Made by a program: the position numbers and the translations under genes | NCBI RefSeq assembly: GCF_013285155.1 | Contig: NZ_JABTEL010000002.1 | Coordinates: forward strand, 372,001-436,000 | DNA length: 64,000 bases | Reading direction: 5' to 3' | Source: Winogradskyella undariae | GTDB taxonomy: Bacteria; Bacteroidota; Bacteroidia; Flavobacteriales; Flavobacteriaceae | The notes under the pieces: generated by a model | What the model saw: only the letters and a program-made list of their open reading frames with translations | Told to the model about the DNA's origin: nothing | Databases searched by the model: none | Shown here: positions 29,560 to 37,906 of the stretch, in pieces | Position numbering within the stretch: the stretch's first letter is position 1 | How the letters are laid out: each line of letters begins with the position of its first letter

Positions 29560-30249
29560 ATGAGTAAAATTATCATTGCTATAGATGGTTTTTCATCTAC
29601 AGGAAAAAGTACAGTAGCTAAACAATTAGCAAAAAAACTGAACTATATTTATGTAGATACAGGTGCGATGTATAGAGCGGTAGCATATTTTGCTTTAGAA
29701 AACGAATATATCGGTGAAGGTTTCTTTAAAGAGGAAGCTTTAATAGGGAGTTTAGAACAGATAAATATTACTTTTAAGTTTAATGAAACCTTAGGCTTTG
29801 CTGAAGTTTATTTAAACGGAAAGAATATTGAATCAGATATTAGAACACTTAAAGTTTCAAAATATGTAAGTCCAGTAGCTACATTATCTGAAGTGAGAAG
29901 TAAGTTGGTAGAGCAACAACAAATCATGGGAAAAGATAAAGGTATTGTAATGGATGGTCGTGATATTGGAACTGTTGTTTTTCCTGAAGCCGAATTAAAA
30001 ATATTTATGACTGCATCAGCAGAAACCAGAGCAACACGTCGTTATAAAGAATTATTAGAGCGTGGTCATGATTTAAGTTATGAAGATGTGCTTGAAAATG
30101 TAACAACAAGAGATCATATAGATTCTACAAGAGAAGATTCTCCTTTGGTAAAAGCGGAAGATGCTATTGAAATTGATAATTCATATTTAACAATAGAAGA
30201 ACAATTAGCTTCTATTAGTGAAATGGCTAATCAATTAATTTTAAAATAA
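29560..30249 (+). CDS. cmk: Cytidylate kinase
   Basis: A 229-residue (d)CMP kinase of the P-loop family with GFSSTGKST at about residues 8-16, a CMP-binding motif VDTGAMYRAVAY, the catalytic region GRDIGTVVFPEAELKIFMTASAETRA and lid residues ARRYKEL-like (RATRRYKELLERG). It makes CDP and dCDP for RNA and DNA synthesis. The short gap after porQ suggests co-transcription, and a terminator follows the gene. Confidence 0.96.
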   Translation: MSKIIIAIDGFSSTGKSTVAKQLAKKLNYIYVDTGAMYRAVAYFALENEYIGEGFFKEEALIGSLEQINITFKFNETLGFAEVYLNGKNIESDIRTLKVSKYVSPVATLSEVRSKLVEQQQIMGKDKGIVMDGRDIGTVVFPEAELKIFMTASAETRATRRYKELLERGHDLSYEDVLENVTTRDHIDSTREDSPLVKAEDAIEIDNSYLTIEEQLASISEMANQLILK

Positions 30250-30250
30250 A

Positions 30251-30303
30251 AAAAAGCAACTTATCTCATTACATTTAGTAATTGATAAGTCGCTTTTCTT
30301 TTT
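30251..30303. terminator. Terminator shared by cmk and the BON-LysM gene
   Basis: AAAAGCAACTTATC and GATAAGTCGCTTTT pair with one mismatch across an 18-nt loop, between convergent genes. Confidence 0.65.
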
Positions 30304-30320
30304 AGAATGCTTTATTCCTA

Positions 30321-30698
30321 TTATAAATTAGGAATAATTAATTCTTGACCAGGATGAATTACATCAGGATTCTTTAAAATATCAGTATTTGCCTCAAATA
30401 TTTTTTGATATTTAGCTGGCTGACCATAATATTGCTTAGCAATTTTCCCTAAAGTTTCACCAGAAGTTACAGTATGTCTTGCGAAAACTGATTCATCTTC
30501 AACTTTAATATCTGCTACGATATCTGCTGGGTTATCACCACCAATTTCTTTAATCTTATCCCAAATTAAGTTTTTGTCATAAGGCGTTGCTGCTGTTCCC
30601 CAAACTTTTAATTTTCCGTCAGCTTCTTCAACTTTACCTTCTTTAATGTTTAATTTTTCTCCTAAGTCAAGAACATCTTGATATTTTGCTTTTACCAT
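30321..30698 (-). CDS. BON-LysM protein (Kbp/YgaU-like)
   Basis: A 125-residue protein with no signal peptide. It has an N-terminal part resembling a short BON domain (KLNIKEGKVEEADGKLKVWGTA), then a LysM module (HTVTSGETLGKIAKQYYGQPAKYQKIFEAN). E. coli Kbp (YgaU), about 149 residues, has the same order and binds potassium. The lack of a signal peptide argues for a cytoplasmic role here, with the binding function inferred only from similarity. It ends 18 bp from the cmk terminator and is monocistronic. Confidence 0.7.
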   Translation of the reverse strand: MVKAKYQDVLDLGEKLNIKEGKVEEADGKLKVWGTAATPYDKNLIWDKIKEIGGDNPADIVADIKVEDESVFARHTVTSGETLGKIAKQYYGQPAKYQKIFEANTDILKNPDVIHPGQELIIPNL

Positions 30699-30840
30699 AA
30701 TAGTATGTAGTTTAAATTGTTATAATGTTTATATGTAAATATACCAATTATTAATGAATTAAAATTTAGAACTATAAGTCATAAACAGGTATCTTATTAA
30801 TTAAGACACACTAATTAAAATAAAGTCACATAATTTAGTG

Positions 30841-30872
30841 TTTGGTTTTCAGAATAATAAGTAGTACTTTTG
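30841..30872 (+). promoter_or_regulatory. Promoter of rpsA
   Basis: TTTG at 30841-30844, a 20-bp spacer and TACTTTTG at 30865-30872 form the best Bacteroidota-type promoter in the window. The leader to the rpsA ATG is about 115 nt and contains an inverted repeat (30933-30939 with 30965-30971). Confidence 0.7.
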
Positions 30873-30993
30873 CACTCCTTTTTAGCGAATACAAGAAAGT
30901 AAGGAAAGGGATAAAACAAATTTAATAATAACTTCTGTAAATTTTTCGCAAATCTTTCAAAAGATACAGAATACAAATTTTTATTCAGAACAA

Positions 30994-32820
30994 ATGTCTG
31001 AAAAAGAAACAAACCAAGCTGAAGTTGAAGCAACTGAAGCAGCAGCTCCAGTAATCTCTGAAGCACAAGCAAACCCAGAAAAATTCTTAAAAGAATTCGA
31101 TTGGCACAATTACGAAGAAGGAATTGAGCAAGTAGCGGATACTAAATTAGAAGAATTTGAAAAATTAGTATCAGAAAATTTCGTTGACACTTTAGATGAC
31201 GAAGTAGTAGAAGGTACTGTAATTACTATCACTGACCGTGATGCTATTATTGATATTAACGCAAAATCTGAAGGTGTAATTTCACTTAACGAATTCCGTT
31301 ACAATCCTAACTTAGCTGTAGGTGATAAAGTAGAAGTATTAATTGATGTGCGTGAAGATGCAACTGGTCAATTAGTATTATCGCACAGAAAAGCGCGTGT
31401 TATTAAAGCATGGGAACGTGTAAATAACGCACATGATACTGGCGAAATCGTAAACGGTTTTGTGAAATGCAGAACTAAAGGTGGTATGATCGTTGACGTA
31501 TTTGGTATTGAAGCATTCTTACCAGGTTCTCAAATTGATGTGAAGCCTATTAGAGATTACGATCAGTATGTAAACAAAACTATGGAATTTAAAGTTGTGA
31601 AAATCAACCACGAATTCAAGAATATAGTTGTTTCTCATAAAGCGTTAATCGAAGCTGATATCGAAGAACAAAAGAAAGAAATCATTGGTCAACTAGAAAA
31701 AGGACAAGTATTAGAAGGTATTGTAAAAAATATTACTTCTTATGGTGTGTTTATCGATCTTGGTGGTGTAGATGGTTTAGTTCACATTACAGATTTATCT
31801 TGGTCTCGTATCAACCATCCAAATGAGATTGTTGAGTTAGATCAGAAATTAAATGTTGTAATCCTTGATTTTGATGAAAACAAATCAAGAATCCAATTAG
31901 GTCTTAAACAATTATCTAAACATCCTTGGGAAGCTTTAGGAGAAACTGTAAAAGTTGGAGATAAAGTAAAAGGTAAAGTTGTTGTAATCGCTGATTACGG
32001 TGCTTTTGTTGAAGTAGAAGAAGGTGTAGAAGGATTAGTTCACGTAAGTGAAATGTCTTGGTCAACGCATTTACGTTCAGCTCAAGATTTCGTATCTGTA
32101 GGAGATGAAATCGATGCTGTTATCTTAACTTTAGATAGAGAAGACAGAAAAATGTCTCTTGGTATTAAGCAATTAACACCAGATCCATGGACTGATATCA
32201 CTACTAAGTATCCTGTAGGTTCTAAGCATTCAGGTATTGTACGTAACTTTACAAACTTTGGTGTTTTTGTTGAATTAGAAGAAGGAATTGACGGGTTAAT
32301 TTATATCTCTGATTTATCTTGGACTAAGAAAATTAAGCATCCATCAGAATTCTGTAATGTAGGTGATACTTTAGATGTTGTTGTATTAGAATTAGATGTT
32401 GAAGGTCGTAAATTATCTTTAGGTCATAAACAAACTGAGGAAAACCCTTGGGATAAATATGAAACTGAATATGCTTTAGGTACAACTCACAAAGCTGCGA
32501 TCACTGAGATGGTAGATAAAGGAGCAACAATTGATTTTAACGAAGATATCGTTGCATTTGTACCAGCACGTCATTTAGAGAAAGAAGACGGTTCTAAACT
32601 TGTTAAAGGTGAAGAAACTGAATTCAAGATCATTGAATTTAATAAAGAATTCAAACGTGTTGTAGCATCTCATACTGCTCTATTTAGAGAAGAAGAAGCT
32701 AAGATTGTTAAGCAAGCTGTAAGAAAAGCAGAAGCTCAAGCAGCTGAATCTAAACCAACTTTAGGTGATGCAAATGATGCTTTACAAGCTCTTAAAGATA
32801 AAATGGACGGGAAAAAATAA
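30994..32820 (+). CDS. rpsA: 30S ribosomal protein S1
   Basis: A 608-residue S1 with six S1-type OB-fold repeats after a Glu/Ala-rich N-terminal stretch, matching the six-repeat E. coli form (557). Clear repeats include VLEGIVKNITSYGVFIDLGG, VKGKVVVIADYGAFVEVEEG and HSGIVRNFTNFGVFVELEEG. It binds mRNA at the 30S subunit and helps initiation on weakly structured leaders, which fits a genome with few clear Shine-Dalgarno sites. A terminator follows the stop codon. Autogenous control is possible given the leader. Confidence 0.97.
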   Translation: MSEKETNQAEVEATEAAAPVISEAQANPEKFLKEFDWHNYEEGIEQVADTKLEEFEKLVSENFVDTLDDEVVEGTVITITDRDAIIDINAKSEGVISLNEFRYNPNLAVGDKVEVLIDVREDATGQLVLSHRKARVIKAWERVNNAHDTGEIVNGFVKCRTKGGMIVDVFGIEAFLPGSQIDVKPIRDYDQYVNKTMEFKVVKINHEFKNIVVSHKALIEADIEEQKKEIIGQLEKGQVLEGIVKNITSYGVFIDLGGVDGLVHITDLSWSRINHPNEIVELDQKLNVVILDFDENKSRIQLGLKQLSKHPWEALGETVKVGDKVKGKVVVIADYGAFVEVEEGVEGLVHVSEMSWSTHLRSAQDFVSVGDEIDAVILTLDREDRKMSLGIKQLTPDPWTDITTKYPVGSKHSGIVRNFTNFGVFVELEEGIDGLIYISDLSWTKKIKHPSEFCNVGDTLDVVVLELDVEGRKLSLGHKQTEENPWDKYETEYALGTTHKAAITEMVDKGATIDFNEDIVAFVPARHLEKEDGSKLVKGEETEFKIIEFNKEFKRVVASHTALFREEEAKIVKQAVRKAEAQAAESKPTLGDANDALQALKDKMDGKK

Positions 32821-32864
32821 TCCCAAATTCTTATAACATAAGAATTTCATTAATCTATTATATT

Positions 32865-32895
32865 AAGCCTCTCGATTTTCGAGAGGCTTTTTTTT
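32865..32895 (+). terminator. rpsA terminator
   Basis: AAGCCTCTCGA pairs perfectly with TCGAGAGGCTT across a 3-nt loop, followed by a run of T. Confidence 0.9.
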
Positions 32896-32996
32896 GTTTA
32901 AATTCTAACTTTTCAAATAATTCTTTGTGAATCTTTCAGTACATCTTTGTTACTCAGGGTAACAGTAATAAACAACGAAACACATTAAAATAACTA

Positions 32997-33026
32997 TTGT
33001 AAATAATTTTTTTTAGCTTAACTTTG
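32997..33026 (+). promoter_or_regulatory. Promoter of pyrR
   Basis: TTG at 32997-32999, a 19-bp spacer and TAACTTTG at 33019-33026. Transcription would start close to 33033, so the ATG at 33037 would be almost leaderless and the ATG at 33052 is the likelier start. Confidence 0.55.
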
Positions 33027-33051
33027 TTAACCAACAATGCTTGGAAATTAT

Positions 33052-33591
33052 ATGAGTCAGAAAGTACTACTTAACTCTAAAGAAGTCAATATTACCCTTC
33101 ACAGATTGGCTTGTCAACTCATTGAAAATCATGATGATTTTTCTGAAACAGTATTAATTGGTATTCAACCAAGAGGGAAGTTTTTAGCCGATCGTTTAGC
33201 AAAAATGCTAACCGAAGAGTACAAGATTAAGAATATTCAACTTGGACATTTAGATATTACATTTTTTAGAGACGACTTTAGAAGAGGGGATAAACCTTTA
33301 GAAGCTAATACCACTATCATTAATTTTATAGTAGAAGATAAAAATGTAGTCTTTATTGATGATGTTTTATATACCGGTAGAAGTATAAGGTCTGCACTGA
33401 CAGCCATTCAGTCTTTTGGAAGACCTAAGGATATTGAGTTATTAACTCTTATAGATAGACGTTTTAGTAGACATTTACCTATTCAACCTAATTATAAAGG
33501 ACAACAAGTAGATGCCATTGATAATCAGAAAGTGATTGTTAAATGGGCAGAAAACGAAGGAGAAGATGCTGTTTATTTAGTAGATAAATAG
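33052..33591 (+). CDS. pyrR: Bifunctional pyrimidine regulator/uracil phosphoribosyltransferase PyrR
   Basis: A 179-residue PyrR with the family's conserved segments GIQPRGKFLADRL, LDITFFRDDF and the PRPP-binding loop VVFIDDVLYTGRSIRSAL. PyrR converts uracil and PRPP to UMP and, in many bacteria, regulates pyr mRNA. The start at 33052 (MSQKVLLNSKEV) is preferred over the ATG at 33037, as the promoter would leave almost no leader for the longer one. It is followed by pyrB 89 bp downstream. I see no convincing PyrR-binding loop in the leader or in the spacer. Confidence 0.93.
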   Translation: MSQKVLLNSKEVNITLHRLACQLIENHDDFSETVLIGIQPRGKFLADRLAKMLTEEYKIKNIQLGHLDITFFRDDFRRGDKPLEANTTIINFIVEDKNVVFIDDVLYTGRSIRSALTAIQSFGRPKDIELLTLIDRRFSRHLPIQPNYKGQQVDAIDNQKVIVKWAENEGEDAVYLVDK

Positions 33592-33680
33592 ATCACATTG
33601 AACTCGAAAATAAAAATATAAACAATTAGGTAGTGATTTCAGGGTGAATACTGAATACTGCCAACTGAAGACTTAAAAAG

Positions 33681-34610
33681 ATGAGCGAATTAAGTGTGAA
33701 TCACTTATTAGGAATTAAATATCTTAAGAAACAAGATATCGACCTTATTTTTGAAACTGCAGATCAGTTTAAAGAAGTGATTAATAGACCTATTAAAAAG
33801 GTACCTTCACTTAGAGATATAACGATTGCAAATCTGTTTTTTGAAAATTCTACACGTACAAAGTTATCATTTGAACTTGCTGAAAAAAGATTATCAGCAG
33901 ATGTTATTAATTTTTCGGCATCTCAATCTTCAGTTAAAAAAGGTGAAACTTTAATCGATACTGTAAATAATATTTTATCAATGAAGGTAGATATGGTTGT
34001 GATGCGTCACCCAAATCCTGGTGCAGGAGTCTTTCTTTCAAAACATGTAAATGCAAGTATTATTAATGCCGGTGATGGAGCACATGAACATCCTACACAA
34101 GCCTTGTTAGATTCTTACTCAATAAGAGAAACATTAGGAAGTGTTAAAGGTAAAAATGTAGTAATTGTCGGAGATATATTACATAGTAGAGTTGCGCTTT
34201 CAAATATATATGCATTGCAATTACAAGGTGCTAATGTTATGGTTTGTGGACCAAAAACGTTAATTCCTAAGTACATTAAAGATTTAGGTGTTAAGGTAGA
34301 AACCAATCTAAGAAAAGCTTTACAGTGGTGCGATGTTGCTAATATGCTTAGAGTTCAGAACGAGCGAATGGATATTAGTTATTTTCCTTCTACTAGAGAA
34401 TATACACAACAATTTGGCGTTAATAAACAGCTATTAGATAGTTTAGATAAAGAGATTGTGATTATGCACCCAGGACCCATAAATAGAGGTGTAGAAATAA
34501 CAAGTGATGTAGCAGATTCTAAGCAAGCCATTATTTTAAATCAAGTAGAAAATGGAGTAGCGGTTAGGATGGCAGCTATTTATCTTTTAGCATCTAAAAT
34601 AAAACAATAG
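33681..34610 (+). CDS. pyrB: Aspartate carbamoyltransferase catalytic subunit
   Basis: A 309-residue ATCase catalytic chain for the second step of pyrimidine synthesis (carbamoyl phosphate plus aspartate to carbamoylaspartate). The carbamoyl phosphate-binding motif STRT is seen in FFENSTRTKLSFEL and HPTQALLD follows, as does the aspartate-binding part HPGPINRGVEI. Neighbouring pyrR points to an operon, and the next gene begins three bases after the stop codon. No regulatory pyrI gene is adjacent. Confidence 0.96.
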   Translation: MSELSVNHLLGIKYLKKQDIDLIFETADQFKEVINRPIKKVPSLRDITIANLFFENSTRTKLSFELAEKRLSADVINFSASQSSVKKGETLIDTVNNILSMKVDMVVMRHPNPGAGVFLSKHVNASIINAGDGAHEHPTQALLDSYSIRETLGSVKGKNVVIVGDILHSRVALSNIYALQLQGANVMVCGPKTLIPKYIKDLGVKVETNLRKALQWCDVANMLRVQNERMDISYFPSTREYTQQFGVNKQLLDSLDKEIVIMHPGPINRGVEITSDVADSKQAIILNQVENGVAVRMAAIYLLASKIKQ

Positions 34611-34613
34611 AAT

Positions 34614-34946
34614 ATGATTATAGGAAGAGACGGAAATACAACAATAATTACTCAAGAAATAACATCAGTAAAGGCTTTAGTTAATAAGATTGAAGGTATT
34701 TATGATGCACATAAAAATTACCACCTTATTATTAAACTTTCTAGTTTAGAAAAAATACCAAAAGAAGATATATTAGAATTTTTACGTTTAAGCAACAATC
34801 ATAGGGCATCTAAAAAGAGCTTTGTTATTGTATCTGAGAAAGTTGATTTAGATCAAGTCCCAGATGAACTCGCTGTTGTTCCAACCCTGCAAGAAGCTTA
34901 TGATCTTATTGAAATGGAAGATATAGAGCGCGATTTAGGATTCTAA
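34614..34946 (+). CDS. STAS-like small protein, pyrB-rnz spacer gene
   Basis: A 110-residue cytoplasmic protein resembling a STAS-type domain (HLIIKLSSLEKIPKEDILEFLRLS then KSFVIVSEK, and an acidic end EMEDIERDLGF). It starts three bases after pyrB and ends 61 bp before rnz, so it belongs to that operon. It is a third small STAS-like protein in the window but I do not see the ISNRINSYS signature of the other two. The function is unknown. Confidence 0.65.
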   Translation: MIIGRDGNTTIITQEITSVKALVNKIEGIYDAHKNYHLIIKLSSLEKIPKEDILEFLRLSNNHRASKKSFVIVSEKVDLDQVPDELAVVPTLQEAYDLIEMEDIERDLGF

Positions 34947-35007
34947 AAGTAGCTTTGAGTTTGTTTTTAAGTTTATAAACTCTAAACATAAACGCATAAA
35001 CTATTTA

Positions 35008-35916
35008 ATGAAATTAACTATTCTAGGTTGTCATAGTGCAACACCTCGTACCAATACCAACCCTACGTCACAGGTTTTAGAAATTAAAAACCATATATTT
35101 CTTATTGATTGTGGAGAAGGTACTCAGGTAGAGTTAAGACGCAATAAGGTTAAGTTTTCTAGAATTAAGCACATTTTTATTTCACATTTACACGGTGATC
35201 ATTATTTTGGATTGATTGGTTTAGTTAATACGTTTAGTCTTTTAACTAGAGAAACAGAACTTCATATTTATGCACCAAAAGGTTTAAAAGAACTTATTAC
35301 ACTTCAAATGAAGTTGTCTGGTAGTTGGACAAATTATCCTTTAATTTTTCATGAATTAGAATCTAAATCTTCAGAATTAATTTACGAAGATGATAAAGTT
35401 GAAGTACACACAATTCCTTTAAAACATCGTATTTATACTAATGGATTTTTTTTTAAAGAAAAAGAGAATGAACGTAAATTAGATATTAATTTAGTTAATG
35501 AAGCTAATATTGATATGGCTTATTACAGAAAATTAAAACAAGGGTTTGATGTTGTTAATGAAGACGGAGTTTTAATTAGCAATGAAAAAGTTACAAAAGA
35601 TGCAATACCAGCAAAGAGTTATGCCTTTTGTAGTGATACTGCTTATCATGAAGAAATAATTCCAATAATTAAGAATTGTACAGTATTATATCATGAATCT
35701 ACATTTTTAGAGAAGAATGAAAACCTTTGCAAGCCAACAAGGCACAGTACGGCAAAACAAGCAGCTACAATCGCTAAAAAAGCAAATGTTGGCACATTAG
35801 TACTCGGACATTATTCTACGCGTTATAATGACTATAATGAGTTTAAAACAGAAGCTCAAACTGTTTTTAACAATGTAGATTTAGCAAAAGATGGTAAAGC
35901 GTTTAATTTTGATTAA
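35008..35916 (+). CDS. rnz: Ribonuclease Z (tRNA 3'-processing endonuclease)
   Basis: A 302-residue metallo-beta-lactamase-fold RNase Z, which cleaves the 3' trailer of tRNA precursors lacking CCA. The zinc motif HxHxDH is seen as HLHGDH near residues 58-64, with further metal ligands in PLKHRIYTNGF, CSDTAYHEE and GHYSTRYND. The TSQV-type substrate contact near the start (NPTSQVLE) fits. Its 3' end overlaps the convergent STAS-like gene by 14 bp, and no terminator is seen there. Confidence 0.94.
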   Translation: MKLTILGCHSATPRTNTNPTSQVLEIKNHIFLIDCGEGTQVELRRNKVKFSRIKHIFISHLHGDHYFGLIGLVNTFSLLTRETELHIYAPKGLKELITLQMKLSGSWTNYPLIFHELESKSSELIYEDDKVEVHTIPLKHRIYTNGFFFKEKENERKLDINLVNEANIDMAYYRKLKQGFDVVNEDGVLISNEKVTKDAIPAKSYAFCSDTAYHEEIIPIIKNCTVLYHESTFLEKNENLCKPTRHSTAKQAATIAKKANVGTLVLGHYSTRYNDYNEFKTEAQTVFNNVDLAKDGKAFNFD

Positions 35917-36322
35917 GTTCTTCTAAACTCATTACCCATTCTATAGCTTCATCTAAACTTTTACAACGCTTGAGACTTTTATTAAAAAATTGTTTTTCTA
36001 AAGAAGCGTTGAGATAACTGAAATCTGTATAGGTTACAATAGCAGACGCAATAAAAGTATCATATTCATTATTAAACTCAGCCCAAATTTGTGGTTTAAT
36101 AGAATAAGAATTGATACGATTTGAGATATAACAAATCTTAATTCCTTTGTCTATATAGTCACTAAACCTTGAAACTATTTGTCCGGCAATATCATAATCT
36201 ACATGTATACCTTCATTTAATTCAGATAATAAAAAATATTTAGTGGCATAAAAAATACCAAAAGAAAATTCGACTTTTTCATAAGCTACATGCTTAGAAT
36301 ATTTACTGTATTCAAACTTCAT
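35903..36322 (-). CDS. STAS/SpoIIAA-like small protein, paralogue of 1122-1493
   Basis: A 139-residue cytoplasmic protein. Residues around ISNRINSYSIKPQIW match the same position in the 1122-1493 protein, and both have a C-terminal FFxKxx(n)LDEAIEWV or EEAISWA pattern. It is therefore a paralogue pair 34.5 kb apart. This gene is convergent with rnz and overlaps its last 14 bp. Function unknown; a STAS-like regulatory role is only a guess from fold-type features. Confidence 0.6.
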   Translation of the reverse strand: MKFEYSKYSKHVAYEKVEFSFGIFYATKYFLLSELNEGIHVDYDIAGQIVSRFSDYIDKGIKICYISNRINSYSIKPQIWAEFNNEYDTFIASAIVTYTDFSYLNASLEKQFFNKSLKRCKSLDEAIEWVMSLEELNQN

Positions 36323-36404
36323 TTATATATTTTAATCCTTAAATTTATCATGAATAAAGCAATTGTAGAAATTATTTCAGTAGAAAATCATAAAATAAAA
36401 TGTA

Positions 36405-37052
36405 ATGAATACAGACCTAGGTAATTATAGAAAGTCTTACGAAAAGCAAGAACTACTAGAAGAGAACATTAATGATAATCCAATGGAGTTATTTCAAAAA
36501 TGGTTTTATGAAGTAGATAATAATTTTGATGTTGAAGAAGCTAATGCAATGACGGTATCAACAATAGGTTTAGATGGATATCCAAAGAGTAGAGTAGTGC
36601 TACTTAAAAAATATACTTATGAAGGTTTCATCTTTTATACCAATTATAATAGTGAAAAAGGAAAGGCTATTATAGAAAACCCTAATGTTTGTTTATCATT
36701 TTTTTGGCCATCTGCAGAACGACAAATTATTATAAAAGGTAAAGCCGAAAAGATTTCAGAGAATTTAAGTGATGGTTATTTTGAATCACGACCTAGAGGA
36801 AGTCAAATAGGAGCCATTGTTTCTAATCAAAGTGATGTCGTAAAAGATAGAGCTGAATTAGAAAATAAGCTTAAAGTTTTAGAGACAAAGTTTAAAGGTC
36901 AAGAAATTGAACGTCCTAAGCATTGGGGTGGATTTATTATTAAACCTGTTGAAATTGAATTTTGGCAAGGAAGACCAAACAGGCTTCACGATAGAATTCG
37001 ATACCAATTACAAGAAGATTTTAATTGGAAAATTGAACGTTTAGCACCTTGA
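36405..37052 (+). CDS. pdxH: Pyridoxamine 5'-phosphate oxidase
   Basis: A 215-residue FMN-dependent oxidase that makes pyridoxal 5'-phosphate (vitamin B6 synthesis and salvage). Visible are the FMN/substrate elements DGYPKSRVVLLKK, FYTNYNSEKGKAI, FFWPSAERQIIIKG, and the C-terminal conserved GRPNRLHDRIRY and WKIERLAP, which contact the cofactor and phosphate. Length fits the family (about 218 in E. coli). The gene has an ordinary ATG start and no clear operon partner. Confidence 0.95.
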   Translation: MNTDLGNYRKSYEKQELLEENINDNPMELFQKWFYEVDNNFDVEEANAMTVSTIGLDGYPKSRVVLLKKYTYEGFIFYTNYNSEKGKAIIENPNVCLSFFWPSAERQIIIKGKAEKISENLSDGYFESRPRGSQIGAIVSNQSDVVKDRAELENKLKVLETKFKGQEIERPKHWGGFIIKPVEIEFWQGRPNRLHDRIRYQLQEDFNWKIERLAP

Positions 37053-37358
37053 TTATAACTAAAACGAGATGTTTTATATTTTTTTATTAAAATTTTCTAC
37101 AATTTTAAAATGTGAAATAGTTTCAATTTGTCTAATCTTTATGAATAGTTTCTCTGTAGAATATAATTATCTAAAACCGATGAAATACTTTTTTTTACGC
37201 TGTAATTCATGTTTTTGTTTATAAAAAAGGTATTTCATCGATTATTCGCATTAAAAATCGATGAAATACATGTTGTTTGTCGATTTTAACATTTTATTAA
37301 CAGTTTACCACAGTTATGAGGTTAATTTAGCAGTCCCAAACCTAATTAACCTAACATT
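37053..37358 (+). promoter_or_regulatory. Upstream region of the CAP lipoprotein with three 11-bp repeats
   Basis: No gene fits in this 306-base region. It contains CGATGAAATAC at 37178-37188, its inverted copy GTATTTCATCG at 37230-37240, and a third direct copy at 37259-37269. They lie 90 to 180 bp before the CAP lipoprotein start. The arrangement looks like a binding site cluster. A -7-like TAATTTAG near 37322 is weak. Confidence 0.5.
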
Positions 37359-37856
37359 ATGAAAATTACTAAACTACTACCTATACTGGTTGTTTTAGCC
37401 CTACTTAGTATTACATCATGCGCAACAGATAGCATGGATGAAGATGTTGTTAACTCTATAGAAATTCCGACGCCACCTGATGCAAAAGAAATTGAAATAG
37501 AAATAATGGAACTTATTAATGCCTATAGAATTAATGAAGGCTTAAGTTTGTTAGAGCAACACACAACGGTTAAAGCTGTAGCTTCTACACATACGGATTA
37601 TATGATTGAAGTAAATAATGTGTCTCATGATAATTTCTTTTTGAGAAAACAGAGTTTAGAAGAGAATGCAAGTGCAAATCACGTTTCAGAAAATGTAGCT
37701 TATGGTTTTAATTCTGCAGAATCAGTTGTAAATGCTTGGATAGCTAGTCCTAGTCATTTAGAAAATATTGTTGGTGATTTTACTCATTTTGATGTGTCAG
37801 CAGAACAAAACAGTAATGGAAAATGGTATTTTACAAATATGTTTATCAATAAATAA
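37359..37856 (+). CDS. CAP-superfamily lipoprotein
   Basis: A 165-residue lipoprotein with signal peptide and lipobox (SITSCATD, Cys about 21). The body is a CAP/SCP domain (ELINAYRINEGLSLLEQH, ASTHTDYMIEVNNVSHDNFF, VSENVAYGFNSAESVVNAWIASPSHLENI). CAP domains in bacteria are varied and often of unknown role, with conserved His and Glu pocket residues seen here (SHDNF, ENVAYG). It is a stand-alone gene with an unusual upstream repeat cluster and ends before a convergent frameshifted gene. Confidence 0.85.
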   Translation: MKITKLLPILVVLALLSITSCATDSMDEDVVNSIEIPTPPDAKEIEIEIMELINAYRINEGLSLLEQHTTVKAVASTHTDYMIEVNNVSHDNFFLRKQSLEENASANHVSENVAYGFNSAESVVNAWIASPSHLENIVGDFTHFDVSAEQNSNGKWYFTNMFINK

Positions 37857-37906
37857 ATTTCTGTTTACTTTATTCTTAATTTGATTAATCTTTGTCTTTT
37901 CCTACA

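Noticed and set aside
33600..33680. Possible PyrR-binding RNA loop between pyrR and pyrB
   Set aside because: No match to the known PyrR-recognised hairpin was visible; the GAATACTGAATACTG stretch is a simple repeat.
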